A stretch of DNA of 64,000 nt from Bacteroidota bacterium (GTDB lineage Bacteria > Bacteroidota > Ignavibacteria > Kryptoniales > JAKASW01). The translations under genes and the position numbers were made by a program. The DNA lies in the NCBI GenBank assembly GCA_021825585.1, contig JAKAGT010000009.1, positions 26,915 to 90,914 on the forward strand. The letters run 5' to 3'. Positions 45,560 through 55,164 of this stretch are shown piece by piece. How positions within the stretch are numbered: the stretch's first letter is position 1; each line of letters begins with the position of its first letter. The notes below the pieces were generated by a model that was not told the origin of the DNA, did no database searches, and saw only the letters and a list, made by a program, of their open reading frames with translations.

Positions 45560-47983
45560 ATGGATTACCAGATCAAACCAACCTCTCAATTCAAAGAACT
45601 TACTATTGACGAAACACTCAAATACCTCCAGGCATCTGCAGACGGCCTTTCCGATCAGGCCATAAAAGAAAGACTCTCGTTCTTCGGGCGAAACGAGATA
45701 ACCGAACAGAAGAAAAACCCCCTGGTGGAGTTCCTCGGTCGTTATTGGGGACCGATGCCATGGCTCCTCGAACTCGCCATGTTACTCGCGTTGCTTCTGA
45801 AACACGAACTCGAAGGAATAATCATTTTCGCCCTGCTGACGGTAAACGCGATTATCGGATTCATGCACTCGCGCGGGTCACAGAAGGCGGTAGAGCTGTT
45901 GAAACAGAGGCTCGCAATAAAAGCCAAAATGCTGCGCAACGGAAGCTGGACGACCGAAGACGCGGGCGGAATAGTGCCGGGCGACGTACTGCTCGTCAAG
46001 CTCGGAGACATCATTCCCGCAGACGCCAAAATAATCAGCGGTGACCTGTCGGTCGACGAGTCCGCGCTGACGGGAGAATCTCTTCCCGTGGAGAAGGAGA
46101 ACTCAGACATCATCTATTCCGGCGCCGTCGTAAGACGAGGCGAAGCGAAGTGCATTGTCGTCAATACAGGATCGAACACCTACTTCGGCAAGACGGCAGA
46201 ACTCGTGAAGATAGCAAAGCCGAAGTCGCATCAGGAAGAGATCATGATGGCTATCGTGAAGTATATGATGTATCTCGGGATCGCCGCCTCGATCATAGTC
46301 GGCGTTTACGCCTTCGTGATGCACATGAATGTATTGCTGATTCTCACATTCATTGTTGTTTTCCTAATGGGCGCTGTGCCGGTAGCGCTTCCGGCCGTCA
46401 TGACGATCGTTCAGGCCGCCACCGGGATGAAACTCGCCGAGGAAGGAGTTCTGGTAACGAGGCTCGACTCGATCGAAGACGCGGCATCAATAAGCGTCCT
46501 GTGCCTCGACAAGACCGGAACCATCACGGAGAACAACCTTGCCGTTACAGATAGCATCCCCTTTTCGGGTTTCAGTAAAGATGAGGTATTACGGTCCGCG
46601 GTTATGGCATCGCGGTCCGAAGGAATGGATCTGATTGACCTTGCGATTATTAATTACGCGAAGACCAACAGCATAGACCTAAACTCCCATAAACAAATTT
46701 CCTACACTCCCTTCAACCCGGCGATCAAGCGGACGGAGGCGGTCGTGGAGGCTGAGGGGCATCAGTATCGCGTAGTAAAGGGCGCAGCCCAAGTCATTCT
46801 TTCGATGTGCAAGAACGTAGATGATAAGACTCTCGCGGACGTGAACAAAAACATCTCCTTATTCTCGCAAAAAGGTTACAGAACTATCGCTGTGGCACAG
46901 TCCATAAACGGAGATCAAGAAAACCTGAAACTTACCGGTCTCATTCCGCTGGCGGATCCGCCGAGGCCCGACTCGAAAAAGATGATAGAAGAAATTCGCG
47001 AATTAGGCGTCAAGCCGCTGATGCTCACCGGCGACAGTCTCGCCATAGCTCGCGAGATTGCCGGTCAGGTCGGCATAGGGACAAACATTATCCGCCTCTC
47101 CGACATTCAAAACATGACAGAGGACCAGCAGGCGGAGAAGGCGGCTTCGAGCGACGGCTTCGCCGAAATATACCCCGAAGACAAGTACAGGATAGTTAAA
47201 CTCCTGCAGTCGAAAGGATACATGGTCGGCATGACCGGAGACGGCGTCAACGACGCGCCCGCGTTAAAACAGGCAGAGATGGGAATTGCGGTCAGTAACT
47301 CCACAGACGTCGCCAAGGCTTCAGCCAGCGTCGTACTCACCGAACCCGGAGTTAGTGTGATCGTCGAAGCGGTCAAGAGAAGCCGTGAAACTTATCAGCG
47401 GATGCTCACCTGGGTCATAAACAAAGTCACGAAGGTGATACAGGTGGTCGGTTTATTGACGATCGGATTCTTCCTAATGGATAAGATGGTGCTGACGCTG
47501 CTCGGCATGTCGCTCCTGGTGTTCGCTAACGATTTTGTGACCATGTCGCTCGCTACGGACAACGTCAAGCACACGGTCGCGCCTAACAACTGGAACGTTA
47601 AAGACATAACGCTCGCATCGCTTGTCGTGGGTGCCTTGTTAGTCATCGAAGGAATTGTCGCCTTAATTTGGGGACATGATTATTTCCACCTTGACTTTGT
47701 GCAGCTGCAGACTTTCGTGATGCTGATGCTCATATTCACGAGCCAATTCAGGGTGCTCATCGTCAGGGAAAGAAATTACTTCTGGAAATCGCTGCCAGGA
47801 AAAGCCCTGATGACTTCCACCCTCGGTGCTACAATAGCGGCAGCGCTCTTAGGAGTCTACGGAGTCATCGTTCCCGCACTGAGCCTAAGCGCTGTGCTCG
47901 CCGTGCTCGTGTTCTCGGTGATTTTCACGCTTCTCATGGATTTTCCGAAGCATTACGCGTTTAAGAGATTCGGAGTAGAATAG
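45560..47983 (+). CDS. P3A-type plasma-membrane H+-ATPase
   Basis: This 807-residue P-type ATPase carries the actuator TGES (171-174), the phosphorylation motif DKTGTIT (Asp about 316), MTGDGVNDAPALK (about 557-569) and about ten membrane helices. The short N-terminus (EITEQKKNPLVEFLGRYWGP), PVALPAVMT in helix 4 and the lack of heavy-metal domains place it with fungal/plant-type H+-ATPases (P3A), which occur sporadically in bacteria and archaea. It would pump protons outward, aiding pH homeostasis. Ion specificity is inferred. Confidence 0.93.
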   Translation: MDYQIKPTSQFKELTIDETLKYLQASADGLSDQAIKERLSFFGRNEITEQKKNPLVEFLGRYWGPMPWLLELAMLLALLLKHELEGIIIFALLTVNAIIGFMHSRGSQKAVELLKQRLAIKAKMLRNGSWTTEDAGGIVPGDVLLVKLGDIIPADAKIISGDLSVDESALTGESLPVEKENSDIIYSGAVVRRGEAKCIVVNTGSNTYFGKTAELVKIAKPKSHQEEIMMAIVKYMMYLGIAASIIVGVYAFVMHMNVLLILTFIVVFLMGAVPVALPAVMTIVQAATGMKLAEEGVLVTRLDSIEDAASISVLCLDKTGTITENNLAVTDSIPFSGFSKDEVLRSAVMASRSEGMDLIDLAIINYAKTNSIDLNSHKQISYTPFNPAIKRTEAVVEAEGHQYRVVKGAAQVILSMCKNVDDKTLADVNKNISLFSQKGYRTIAVAQSINGDQENLKLTGLIPLADPPRPDSKKMIEEIRELGVKPLMLTGDSLAIAREIAGQVGIGTNIIRLSDIQNMTEDQQAEKAASSDGFAEIYPEDKYRIVKLLQSKGYMVGMTGDGVNDAPALKQAEMGIAVSNSTDVAKASASVVLTEPGVSVIVEAVKRSRETYQRMLTWVINKVTKVIQVVGLLTIGFFLMDKMVLTLLGMSLLVFANDFVTMSLATDNVKHTVAPNNWNVKDITLASLVVGALLVIEGIVALIWGHDYFHLDFVQLQTFVMLMLIFTSQFRVLIVRERNYFWKSLPGKALMTSTLGATIAAALLGVYGVIVPALSLSAVLAVLVFSVIFTLLMDFPKHYAFKRFGVE

Positions 47984-48019
47984 AAATCGCATTTGCCGAG
48001 GATATCTCTTTCTATATCC

Positions 48020-48047
48020 ATAGAAAATTGTCATGACAATTTTCTAT
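48020..48047. promoter_or_regulatory. Perfect 28-bp palindrome upstream of the DUF4143 ATPase gene
   Basis: The half-site ATAGAAAATTGTCA (48020-48033) is followed immediately by its exact reverse complement (48034-48047). It ends 11 bases before the predicted TTG start of the next gene, where an operator would block transcription or translation. The flanks CTATATCC and TTTATAGG extend the symmetry imperfectly. Confidence 0.7.
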
Positions 48048-48058
48048 ATTTATAGGAA

Positions 48059-49282
48059 TTGAGATACCTGAGTTCAGAAATAGACCGCCTCTTTGCCGAG
48101 GAAAACAAGATGTGCCTCATCGCCGGGCCGAGACAGGTGGGAAAGACAACCCTCGCAAAGCACTGGCTCGAGCGGCCTGACCTGCCGCAGGCCTACTTCA
48201 ATTGGGATATCGACTCCGACAGACGGTCAATCCTCAAATATCCTGATGACTTCTGGAAGCGAAAAAATTCAACTGTTCAGACACCCGTTAAACTCGCGCT
48301 TGATGAAATACACAAGTTTCCGCGCTGGAAGAGATTCCTGAAGGGCCTTTACGACTCGCAGGGAGGCAATCTTAGAATAATGGTCACCGGCAGCGGTAAG
48401 CTCGACGTCTACCAGAAGGGGGGCGATTCTCTCTTTGGGCGGTACCAGTTGTACCACCTCCATCCGTTTACCCTCGGGGAGTGTCTTTCGAACGGCAAAC
48501 CGTTCCATCCAAGTCCCAAATCTTTCTTTGAAGAAATACTCCGTCATCCCCCAACGAAGGCTGCTGATGAGAACCTGCGACATCTTGAAAAATTCACGGG
48601 TTTTCCGGAACCTTTGTTCGCAGGCAGCGAATCCCGTCTCCGACGATGGAGCCGTTCACATGAGCAGCTGATTATACGAGAGGAGCTGAGAGACCTCACT
48701 CGAATTCGCGAACTCGGTTTGATCGAAACACTCGTAAGTCTCCTCCCTGAACGTACAGGCTCGCCGCTTTCCATAAACTCGCTTCGTGAAGATGTCGGAG
48801 TCCGGTTCGAGACGATACAGAACTGGCTGGGTGCTCTCTCGAGGCTTTTCTATCTATTTAGCATACGCCCTTATGCTGGCAAGCTGGTGAGAACCTTAAG
48901 AAGAGAAGAAAAATTTTACCTCTTTGATTACTCCGTGATAGAGGATGTGGGCGCAAGGTTCGAAACTATGGCGGCATTGCACCTGAGAAAACTCTGCGAT
49001 TACTGGACTGAAACGGGTCAGGGGGATTTCCAGCTCCATTATGTTCGCGATCGAGAGCGGCGTGAAACAGATTTTCTGATCTCTCAGGACCGCCAACCTT
49101 TCGCACTCGTGGAAGTGAAGCTAAAGGGATCAAACATCGACCCTTCGCTCCGGTATTTCTCAGACCGGCTTAAACCCAAGTATTCTATGCAAATTGTCCG
49201 GGAAGCGGAAGGTTTCAGAGACGCCTTTGTCTCAAAGGGGATATTGCTGACCACCGCAGCCCAAGCACTCGCCGTGATGTGA
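48059..49282 (+). CDS. DUF4143-type AAA ATPase
   Basis: This 407-residue protein has an AAA_14 domain with Walker A IAGPRQVGKTTLAKHW (about 20-35), Walker B KLALDEIHKFP and sensor-1 RIMVTGSGKLD, followed by a winged-helix region (PLSINSLREDVGVRFETIQNW) and a C-terminal DUF4143 nuclease-like domain with the residues RRETDFLIS and FALVEVKL (a PD-(D/E)xK-like pattern). The start is a TTG at 48059, placed close behind the palindrome; no good ATG exists before Walker A. These ATPases are widespread, often horizontally moved, and of unknown physiological role. Confidence 0.9.
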   Translation: MRYLSSEIDRLFAEENKMCLIAGPRQVGKTTLAKHWLERPDLPQAYFNWDIDSDRRSILKYPDDFWKRKNSTVQTPVKLALDEIHKFPRWKRFLKGLYDSQGGNLRIMVTGSGKLDVYQKGGDSLFGRYQLYHLHPFTLGECLSNGKPFHPSPKSFFEEILRHPPTKAADENLRHLEKFTGFPEPLFAGSESRLRRWSRSHEQLIIREELRDLTRIRELGLIETLVSLLPERTGSPLSINSLREDVGVRFETIQNWLGALSRLFYLFSIRPYAGKLVRTLRREEKFYLFDYSVIEDVGARFETMAALHLRKLCDYWTETGQGDFQLHYVRDRERRETDFLISQDRQPFALVEVKLKGSNIDPSLRYFSDRLKPKYSMQIVREAEGFRDAFVSKGILLTTAAQALAVM

Positions 49283-49392
49283 GGTGGGAACTCCATCTCC
49301 TTGCTCGTTTACTAAAGTAACCCAGAGGGGGTGGTCAGTGTAAGAGCATTCCCATCGGTGCCGCTCTCGTCAGACTACCCCCGCTGACGCCA

Positions 49393-50181
49393 TCACAAGC
49401 TATTCAACTGTATATTCCCGTTCACCGTGGAGAGTGAGATTTGTCCTTCTCCTTTGCCCATCGTCCCTTCGAGATAAGTGCGCGAGCTGGAGCTGATAGC
49501 AATCGAGAGACCCGATACCGTCACGCTTCCGTTCACGACCGACGCTGAGATTGCAGCGGAAGTCGACGAAGGCACCCAAAGTGCTATGTTCCCGTTCGTC
49601 GTGGTGAGTTCACAGCGGTTGCCCGCAAGAAGCGTAACGTCGGCATCGATATTCCCGTTTGTGAGATTGGCATTCAGGTCTCCAAAGATATCGTATGCGC
49701 TGAAAGTGCCGTTTGTGAGTGTGGCGTTTACCGAGTTGATGATGTTATCTACCTCGGTGGTCCCGTTCACGTCCGTCACAGACACCGCCCAATCGCTCGG
49801 CACCCGGATTTCATAGTCAACCTGGTAGGTTCTGTTTCCGGAAGTGTTCGGCTGGGTTGTCCTGACGCCGAGCAGAGATCCGGAAGAGACAATGTCAACC
49901 GAAATGTCGGTTATGTGCCTCCTCGCCTGTTCAAAGGATTCGTCCTGTACGATCTTCTGCCCGGTTACTTCGACCTCGTCAAGTCCGTCGACACCGATTA
50001 TCGTTATACTCCCGTTAATGTCGCTGACAGAAAGTTCATCGTAGTTGGCTACCGGAATGTAAAAGCTGAAGTCTTCGCTGTACTCGGACTGGGTGCTACT
50101 GTCGTTGATGTTGATGCTGCAGCCGGCAAGAAACGCCGTGGCCAGCAAAACAGCCGCCCAAAAGTCAAACCTGCGATTCAT
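49393..50181 (-). CDS. DUF4097-family lipoprotein with beta-helix
   Basis: This 262-residue lipoprotein has signal MNRRFDFWAAVLLATAFLAG with Cys at about 21 (LAGC). The mature part is a DUF4097 right-handed beta-helix with repeating V-x-N-G-S/T units (DINGSITIIGVDGLDEVEV, DVNGTTEVDNIINSV, LTNGTFSAYDIFGDL, LTNGNIDADVTL, TTNGNIALWV). Surface-exposed or periplasmic; function not established. Confidence 0.88.
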   Translation of the reverse strand: MNRRFDFWAAVLLATAFLAGCSININDSSTQSEYSEDFSFYIPVANYDELSVSDINGSITIIGVDGLDEVEVTGQKIVQDESFEQARRHITDISVDIVSSGSLLGVRTTQPNTSGNRTYQVDYEIRVPSDWAVSVTDVNGTTEVDNIINSVNATLTNGTFSAYDIFGDLNANLTNGNIDADVTLLAGNRCELTTTNGNIALWVPSSTSAAISASVVNGSVTVSGLSIAISSSSRTYLEGTMGKGEGQISLSTVNGNIQLNSL

Positions 50182-50455
50182 AAATATTCCTCCGCAATTT
50201 GCCCGGTCAAAGCAAGCTCGCCTAACCTATCGGTATGATACCCTTCGCACCGGGTTATGAGTAAATACGGGAGGTGCTACACGACTTGATGCTCGCAAAG
50301 GCTGAAATAATGTACCACTTGCCCGGAAAAAGCACAAAGAGGCAAGCATGCGTTTATTATTCAAATCTGTCGATTCCGCGTAATTTTTAGTTCGGAGCCG
50401 GCTCGGAACGGCAACCTGCATGACTGTGACCGAAACAATAATGCGACATCAGGAG

Positions 50456-52126
50456 TCACTTCCGCTTCCCCCTATCGACGCGGCGAAGTATCCAATTGTA
50501 CACCGGATCGACGCCATTCTCAAATTCGTCGAATGAAAGCCAGATCTCCTTGTCAGGTAGGACGGCACACTCATTATCCAGGGACCGGTCGGGACGAAGA
50601 AACTTCTTGCAGGATATCGTGCAGTACGTGCCCGTATTCGGCAAGCGCAGAATGAGGACCTCTCCGTAGTGTGATGCCTGCCCTGTTGGCTGTCCGACGA
50701 TTGTGAAGAGCTTGTTATCCTTCACCGTTGCGGCCAGTACGCTGGCCGAGCTAAATGTTCCCTCTCCGGTAATGAAATACACCTGCCCTTTGAAGGGGTA
50801 CTTCGCAGGCTTGGTGTAATAGTCGGAATGTTTATCTTCTATCCCGGCGAAATAATCCGAAGCGGTGGAGTCGCCGACATACAGACTATCGGTGTTGATC
50901 AGTGTATCGGGCAGGAAGATCCTGCCGGTGCGCTCCCTGAAGCGCCGTTCATATTCTTTCACCCTTTCAGGGTATACTGCACGCAGAAGTGGCGAGATTT
51001 TCACGAGTGTCGAGAACCCTCGGATTGAGTCGGCGACGCCAAGTTTGTACAGGAGCTGATCACCAAGAATGCTGCTTCCGCCGCCGTTGCCGCGCAAATC
51101 TACGACGAGAGTCCTCACCCCCCTCTTATGCATCTCTTCCAGCATCTTGTCCACGTAGCTATCGAAATATCCTATTCCCTTCGTGACGAAAATGAAGTAG
51201 AGCGGTATGCGCTGGAAGAATCCAAATGCGCTTAACAAGTGCCTGTCGAACATCGTGTTGAATTGCATGTAGCAAAGACTGTCGGCAGGGATTATCGTGT
51301 ACCAGTAAAGCTCTTTTTTCCTTCCAGTCACTTCCGACGACTTGTAAGTGTACTTAAGACTCGGAGACAATACGGGTAGTAATGAGACCGCTCTTTGACC
51401 GGAGCGCGGACTGTTGAGTGTCAGCAGCAAAGTGTCCGAGGTGATGATCCCCTCGTGTTTCAGGTACCACGGACTTCTCAGCGGCTGAATGAGCTTCCAC
51501 CTCACCCAGCCGAAATTGTCGTACGAGAAATAGCTTGCAAGTTTACCGCACACGCTGCTGAGCGGCACTCCATTCAAAGCGATGACCGTTGATCCGACAA
51601 GCGTGGAGTCCCCCCCTTCTTCGACCGCCGCTACGTAGAGAGAATCCTTAAGCCAGAGGATTCCGATGGGATACACTCGTTTATCGGAAAAGTCTCCTAC
51701 CCTGACCTGGGTGTGCGAATCGTGTACGTGAGAGGCAAGCTTCTCCAGCCCGATTTGGAAACTCACATCGCTTGTCTCATGCGCGAAGACATTGAGCAGG
51801 CGGTCCGTTTCCGAATCCAGCCACTCTTTGCTTACATACCGATATGGTTCGGGATGCGTCTGTTGCAGTTGGCTGGAAAAGTAGAGCAGGTCTTGCTGGT
51901 ACTTGTTCAATGATTGAAAGCCCTGGCGCTGCTGGACAGAATCCGGGGGGGACTTTGCCAGACTCAGCAAGCTTTGCGATGAAGAACAGCCGAATATAGT
52001 GGTGAATAAAACGGCAAGTGCCGCCGACCCGAACAGCTTGACAAGAATATGACTATTGGCGAAATGTGAGCTGTTCCGCTTGCACCCAGAGGAGCCTCTC
52101 TGGATCGATAGAATGAAGAGCCTCAT
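50456..52126 (-). CDS. S41-family (tail-specific type) peptidase lipoprotein
   Basis: The ATG at 52126 has GGAGG eight bases upstream; the hydrophobic signal (about 30-47) ends in a lipobox-like FGC, so the n-region is unusually long. The 556-residue protein has a DUF-like N-terminal domain and a C-terminal S41 catalytic region: DLRGNGGGSSILGDQLLYKL (about 340-360), GEGTFSSASVLAA with the nucleophile Ser (about 460) and IVGQPTGQASHYGE. A PDZ-like segment GSTVIALNGVPLSSV is present near 180. It probably degrades periplasmic peptides or proteins. Confidence 0.87.
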   Translation of the reverse strand: MRLFILSIQRGSSGCKRNSSHFANSHILVKLFGSAALAVLFTTIFGCSSSQSLLSLAKSPPDSVQQRQGFQSLNKYQQDLLYFSSQLQQTHPEPYRYVSKEWLDSETDRLLNVFAHETSDVSFQIGLEKLASHVHDSHTQVRVGDFSDKRVYPIGILWLKDSLYVAAVEEGGDSTLVGSTVIALNGVPLSSVCGKLASYFSYDNFGWVRWKLIQPLRSPWYLKHEGIITSDTLLLTLNSPRSGQRAVSLLPVLSPSLKYTYKSSEVTGRKKELYWYTIIPADSLCYMQFNTMFDRHLLSAFGFFQRIPLYFIFVTKGIGYFDSYVDKMLEEMHKRGVRTLVVDLRGNGGGSSILGDQLLYKLGVADSIRGFSTLVKISPLLRAVYPERVKEYERRFRERTGRIFLPDTLINTDSLYVGDSTASDYFAGIEDKHSDYYTKPAKYPFKGQVYFITGEGTFSSASVLAATVKDNKLFTIVGQPTGQASHYGEVLILRLPNTGTYCTISCKKFLRPDRSLDNECAVLPDKEIWLSFDEFENGVDPVYNWILRRVDRGKRK

Positions 52127-52402
52127 GTCGCGACCTCCTTTGTTGGCATGCAAATATTTCTTCGAGGTGCTGCGCGACTACTTGGGCGGTTCTATATGCG
52201 ATTCACTTGTCGGGGTGCAGGAACCATGAGTTAGTTGCACATTGTGCGCGGGACCCATCCCACGGACAGACTCTACGTGTTCTTCCGGAAAAGTTTCTTC
52301 CTCTTTGCTGCAAAATCGTTAACAGGAATCGATCCGTGGGCAGCTCACTTAACAGCCGCAGGCGTTGTTGGTGAGTCGCCAATTGCGCAACCACAATTGG
52401 CG

Positions 52403-52894
52403 TCAGAAGGACCAATTGACAATAGGAAACACCGGAAATTGTCCGCCCGTCTTGATAATATTCACGATGCCTATCTGGAGACCTTTCATGGTCTCGGCGT
52501 AGTTCACAAGCCCGAGCTGAAATCCGCTCACATGATTACCCGAATTAAACCAGCCGTATTGGAATCCCTCCACGTTATTCTTGGTAAGGTTTACCAGCCC
52601 ACCTTGGAAGCCTACAGTATTCGCGTCACAGATGTTCACGAATCCCCATTGCAGCCCGGTAAAGCCGCCGGTGCCGACTGCGTTGACGAGCCCCCAGTCC
52701 AGGCCGACCATCGATACGTTCTTGCCATATATGAGATTTATGCGAAGGCCGACTATCGAATGGCTCTCCGGAAATATCTGGATCGGATCAAACAGCGCAA
52801 CATTGACCGGCTCGGTCTGGGCTGAACTCATTGATGGTAGTGCAATAATTGCAATCGTGAGTGCAACAAGCGTCTGGATAGCTTTTGACTTCAT
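52403..52894 (-). CDS. LA_2272-type surface repeat protein
   Basis: This 163-residue protein has a signal peptide (1-26, ending SMSSAQ). The mature part repeats the pattern G-(F/L)-Q-x-G-x-(V/F)-N about every 20 residues (GLQWGFVNIC, GFQGGLVNLT, GFQYGWFNSG, GFQLGLVNYA, GLQIGIVNI). This family of repeats (named from a Leptospira surface protein) probably forms a beta-structure at the cell surface. Function unknown. Confidence 0.83.
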   Translation of the reverse strand: MKSKAIQTLVALTIAIIALPSMSSAQTEPVNVALFDPIQIFPESHSIVGLRINLIYGKNVSMVGLDWGLVNAVGTGGFTGLQWGFVNICDANTVGFQGGLVNLTKNNVEGFQYGWFNSGNHVSGFQLGLVNYAETMKGLQIGIVNIIKTGGQFPVFPIVNWSF

Positions 52895-53062
52895 GGAATT
52901 CTCCTTCTATTATTCGCCTTTCTGTGACATTGATTGGTGGGAAAAAAGCAGAAGCACTCATTTTTCTAATAGAAAACCTGAGGCTCGGAAGATACCGGCT
53001 TGTCATGAATTTACTTCATGGATATGCCGTTTCCAACAAGCACGCAGAGGCTGGGTGTAATG

Positions 53063-53238
53063 CCTCACTGAAAGGGTTATTTCTCTCGCAAAGGCGCCAA
53101 GAACGCAAAGAAATGTTGACGAGCGGTTCGCTTGGCGAGAAACCATAAGTGAGGGGTTACGGCTGGGTCTGCAACAAAAATATAAAACACATAGGGCACA
53201 TTAACGAATAAATCTATGTTTTCTAATGTGCCTATGTG
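53063..53238. repeat. Two consecutive long hairpins beside the island
   Basis: The first hairpin spans 53063-53154: CCTCACT pairs with AGTGAGG, and TTTCTC/GCCAAG pair with CTTGGC/GAGAAA around a loop. The second (53188-53238) pairs CACATAGGGCACATTA with TAATGTGCCTATGTG, a 15-bp stem with one bulge. They lie just left of the mfd 3'-end copy. The words CGCAAAGGCGCCAAGAACGC and CACATAGGCACATTA are of a kind I know as recurrent intergenic repeats in many bacteria. Confidence 0.6.
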
Positions 53239-53342
53239 GTTAATCTATTGCTTTTTACAAATTTGTCGCACACCCGCAGAGGCTTGGAACCTCTACTCCC
53301 TTTTCTGGCGACAAAGTCTTTCCCGCTGTTGGCGAAACAGAT

Positions 53343-53472
53343 CTATACCCTCATCAGATCGATAAGTCTTTCGAGCCGCTCGATCTTCTCGCCGCCAGTG
53401 TGGGAAAGTTGCGACGTGAACGTTATCTCTACCCTTGCCTGAGAGCTCTCCTGCGTGATGCGGTGCCTGATG
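53343..53472 (-). pseudogene. Detached 3'-end copy of mfd (about 120-130 bp)
   Basis: On the minus strand this segment encodes ITQESSQARVEITFTSQLSH followed by TGGEKIERLERLIDLMRV and TAG, matching the last 38 residues of the intact mfd (57557-60814) with four amino-acid differences and several synonymous changes. A 32-bp stretch (53365-53396) is identical to 57580-57611. Similarity stops at about 53465. The rest of mfd is missing here, so it is a duplicated tail, as left by integration into the 3' end of a gene. Confidence 0.85.
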
Positions 53473-53589
53473 CTGCTAGTGTAATATGTTCAACGGTTCT
53501 TTACAGCGGTCAAGGAGCTGGCGCCCCATCAAAACTCTTCTCCTGAAAAAGCCCTTTCCACCAACCCGCTAAGATTTAAGAGATCATGT

Positions 53590-54330
53590 TTAGGGAGACG
53601 ATGGCTCCGTATTCTTAAAACCCATCTTGAGATAATTATCCAGGACGCCGGAAAGAATCGGCGGTATTGGCTGGAACTTCCTCGTACGACCTTTTGAACT
53701 TTTAACCGATATGGTTTTGGATTGTGGATTGTAGTCAGAGACCCTGAGGGCAAGCGCTTCTGACTTTCTGACCCCGCTAAAGGCGTAAACTGAAAAGAGC
53801 GCATTGTCTCTGTTAGCCAAAGCGTCAGCTGACTGCGATATGACTTTTAGCAAACGGGTAATTTCCTCAGGCATTATTGGTACAGTAAGACTGGAAGGAT
53901 ACTTTGACAAACGCAGGTCAGAGGACAGATCGTTGTCCATGAATCCTTTCGCAACGCACCATCTGAAGAACGACCTGTAAACAATCTTGATTCGATTGAC
54001 CGTGCATATCGAGCGCTGAAAAGCTCTTGACCCGGATCGATACGTTCGCTCGGCGGAAACATGAATGATATGCCCATCCAGCAGTTCTTGGTTGATCGAC
54101 TTGAGATTCATATCTGAGAATTCGTTCAGGAGTCGGATAAGATCATGAGAGTAGCAATAGATAGTGTTGCTGGACAGGCCCGATGCCCGCAGATGGTTGA
54201 GGTAGATATTGATTGCCGACCGGAGAGTGACCTCGCTTTTTGTTGCCTTCCATCTTTTTCTAAGAGCAGAGAATATGCTCGGTGAATGGTTGGAATGTAT
54301 AACTCTTTGACAATCGTTTTGCTTAAACAT
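53590..54330 (-). pseudogene. Tyrosine recombinase lacking the C-terminal catalytic part
   Basis: The 246-residue frame has a core-binding SAM-like domain (about 30-120: SAINIYLNHLRASGLSSNTI, then DLIRLLNEF, VNRIKIVYRSFFRWC) and the beginning of the catalytic domain with Arg I in FSGVRKSEALALRVSD (about 186) and the beta-hairpin Lys in KSSKGRTRKFQPIP. The protein then ends; the HxxR, H/W and Tyr motifs are absent and the following 117 bases to the mfd copy do not encode them. It is therefore inactive as a recombinase. Confidence 0.8.
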
Positions 54331-54786
54331 AGTCTACCTTTCTTTGGGTTTGTGTTCGAAATTGTTTTAAGAGTGAATGTTGCTCCCCGCTTGCGAAGTC
54401 GGTCTGCGGAAACCGACCGGATGGCTCATTCTTGAGGTGCGGAACCAATGACGGATCGGATATACACAACACACATTCTTGCATTCGCAGTCGCTTGCGA
54501 TAAAAGCGGCCGGTATTTATTCGGTCGTGGTTGTAAGCTGCGGAGGACTCGAGAGTTATAGCTCGTTCGCAGACGGGTTGAAGCAGCTCTTCGAAAATTG
54601 ATTTTCGAAAGATATGCTGCCGATGTTAATTGCTTGTAACAATGTGAGTTGTGAACCGGTCGGGAAATTCAATCTCTGTAAGTCTTTGAGTCTGGACTAT
54701 TTCCTATAATATGCATTATAAGAAGTCATCCTGCAAAACGGCCATTGATTTAGCCTGCTAAACCGCTACGGGACACCATAAGTTCG
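54331..54786. other. 456-bp non-coding region with a perfect inverted repeat
   Basis: No gene is supported. TTCGAAAAT (54590-54598), a two-base loop, and ATTTTCGAA (54601-54609) form a perfect inverted repeat set in weaker outer symmetry (GCAG/CTGC). It could be an operator for the recombinase or an arm-type site. The left member of the direct repeat that brackets the toxin-antitoxin genes is at 54701-54734. Confidence 0.5.
54701..54734. repeat. Left direct repeat bracketing the toxin-antitoxin module
   Basis: TTCCTATAA, ATATGC and TTATAAGAAGTCATCCTGC here correspond to TTCCTATGACATATAAGAA followed by ATCATCCTGC at 55453-55481. The last 17 bases differ at one position. The repeats lie just beyond both ends of the toxin-antitoxin operon. 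Confidence 0.6.
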
Positions 54787-55164
54787 TTACAGCAGCTTTG
54801 GAACTTCGCTGAGGAAAAATTCCTTCACCATCTCCCATGTAACTTGGTTTGTCATATCGGGCATCGGTTCGGATTCTGCGTCGTCGAAATACACAAGTGA
54901 CTTGAGGATGTGCACACGATTATAATGCGTGTCAGCATACTTTCGGTCAAAGAGCCTGAGAAGATCAGCTAATCCGAACTCCTGGGCAACGGTATAGAGA
55001 TCGATGAAATCCCTCGAGCGCCGGTGTCCCGAGGCAAGCGCAAGACCCGTTCCACCGGCGAGGTAGAATTCATTGAGAACCGATGCCGCGGTAAGCATGT
55101 CCAGAACATTCAGAGCGTTCGGAGGAATAAGCTCAACGTGCCATCTGATCGTTTTTTCATTCAT
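54787..55164 (-). pseudogene. AbiEii-type nucleotidyltransferase toxin with internal in-frame deletion
   Basis: The 125-residue protein begins like the AbiEii/AbiGii nucleotidyltransferase family (NEFYLAGGTGLALASGHRRS, containing the nucleotide-binding GGT motif) but passes from RRSRDF straight to IDLYTVAQEFGLADLLRLFD and the family C-terminus (LKSLVYFDDAESEPMP, VTWEMVKEFF). The intervening about 80-110 residues, including the catalytic Asp pair region after the RRS motif, are missing. The reading frame is intact. The start overlaps the upstream DUF6922-like gene by 4 bases. Confidence 0.75.
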
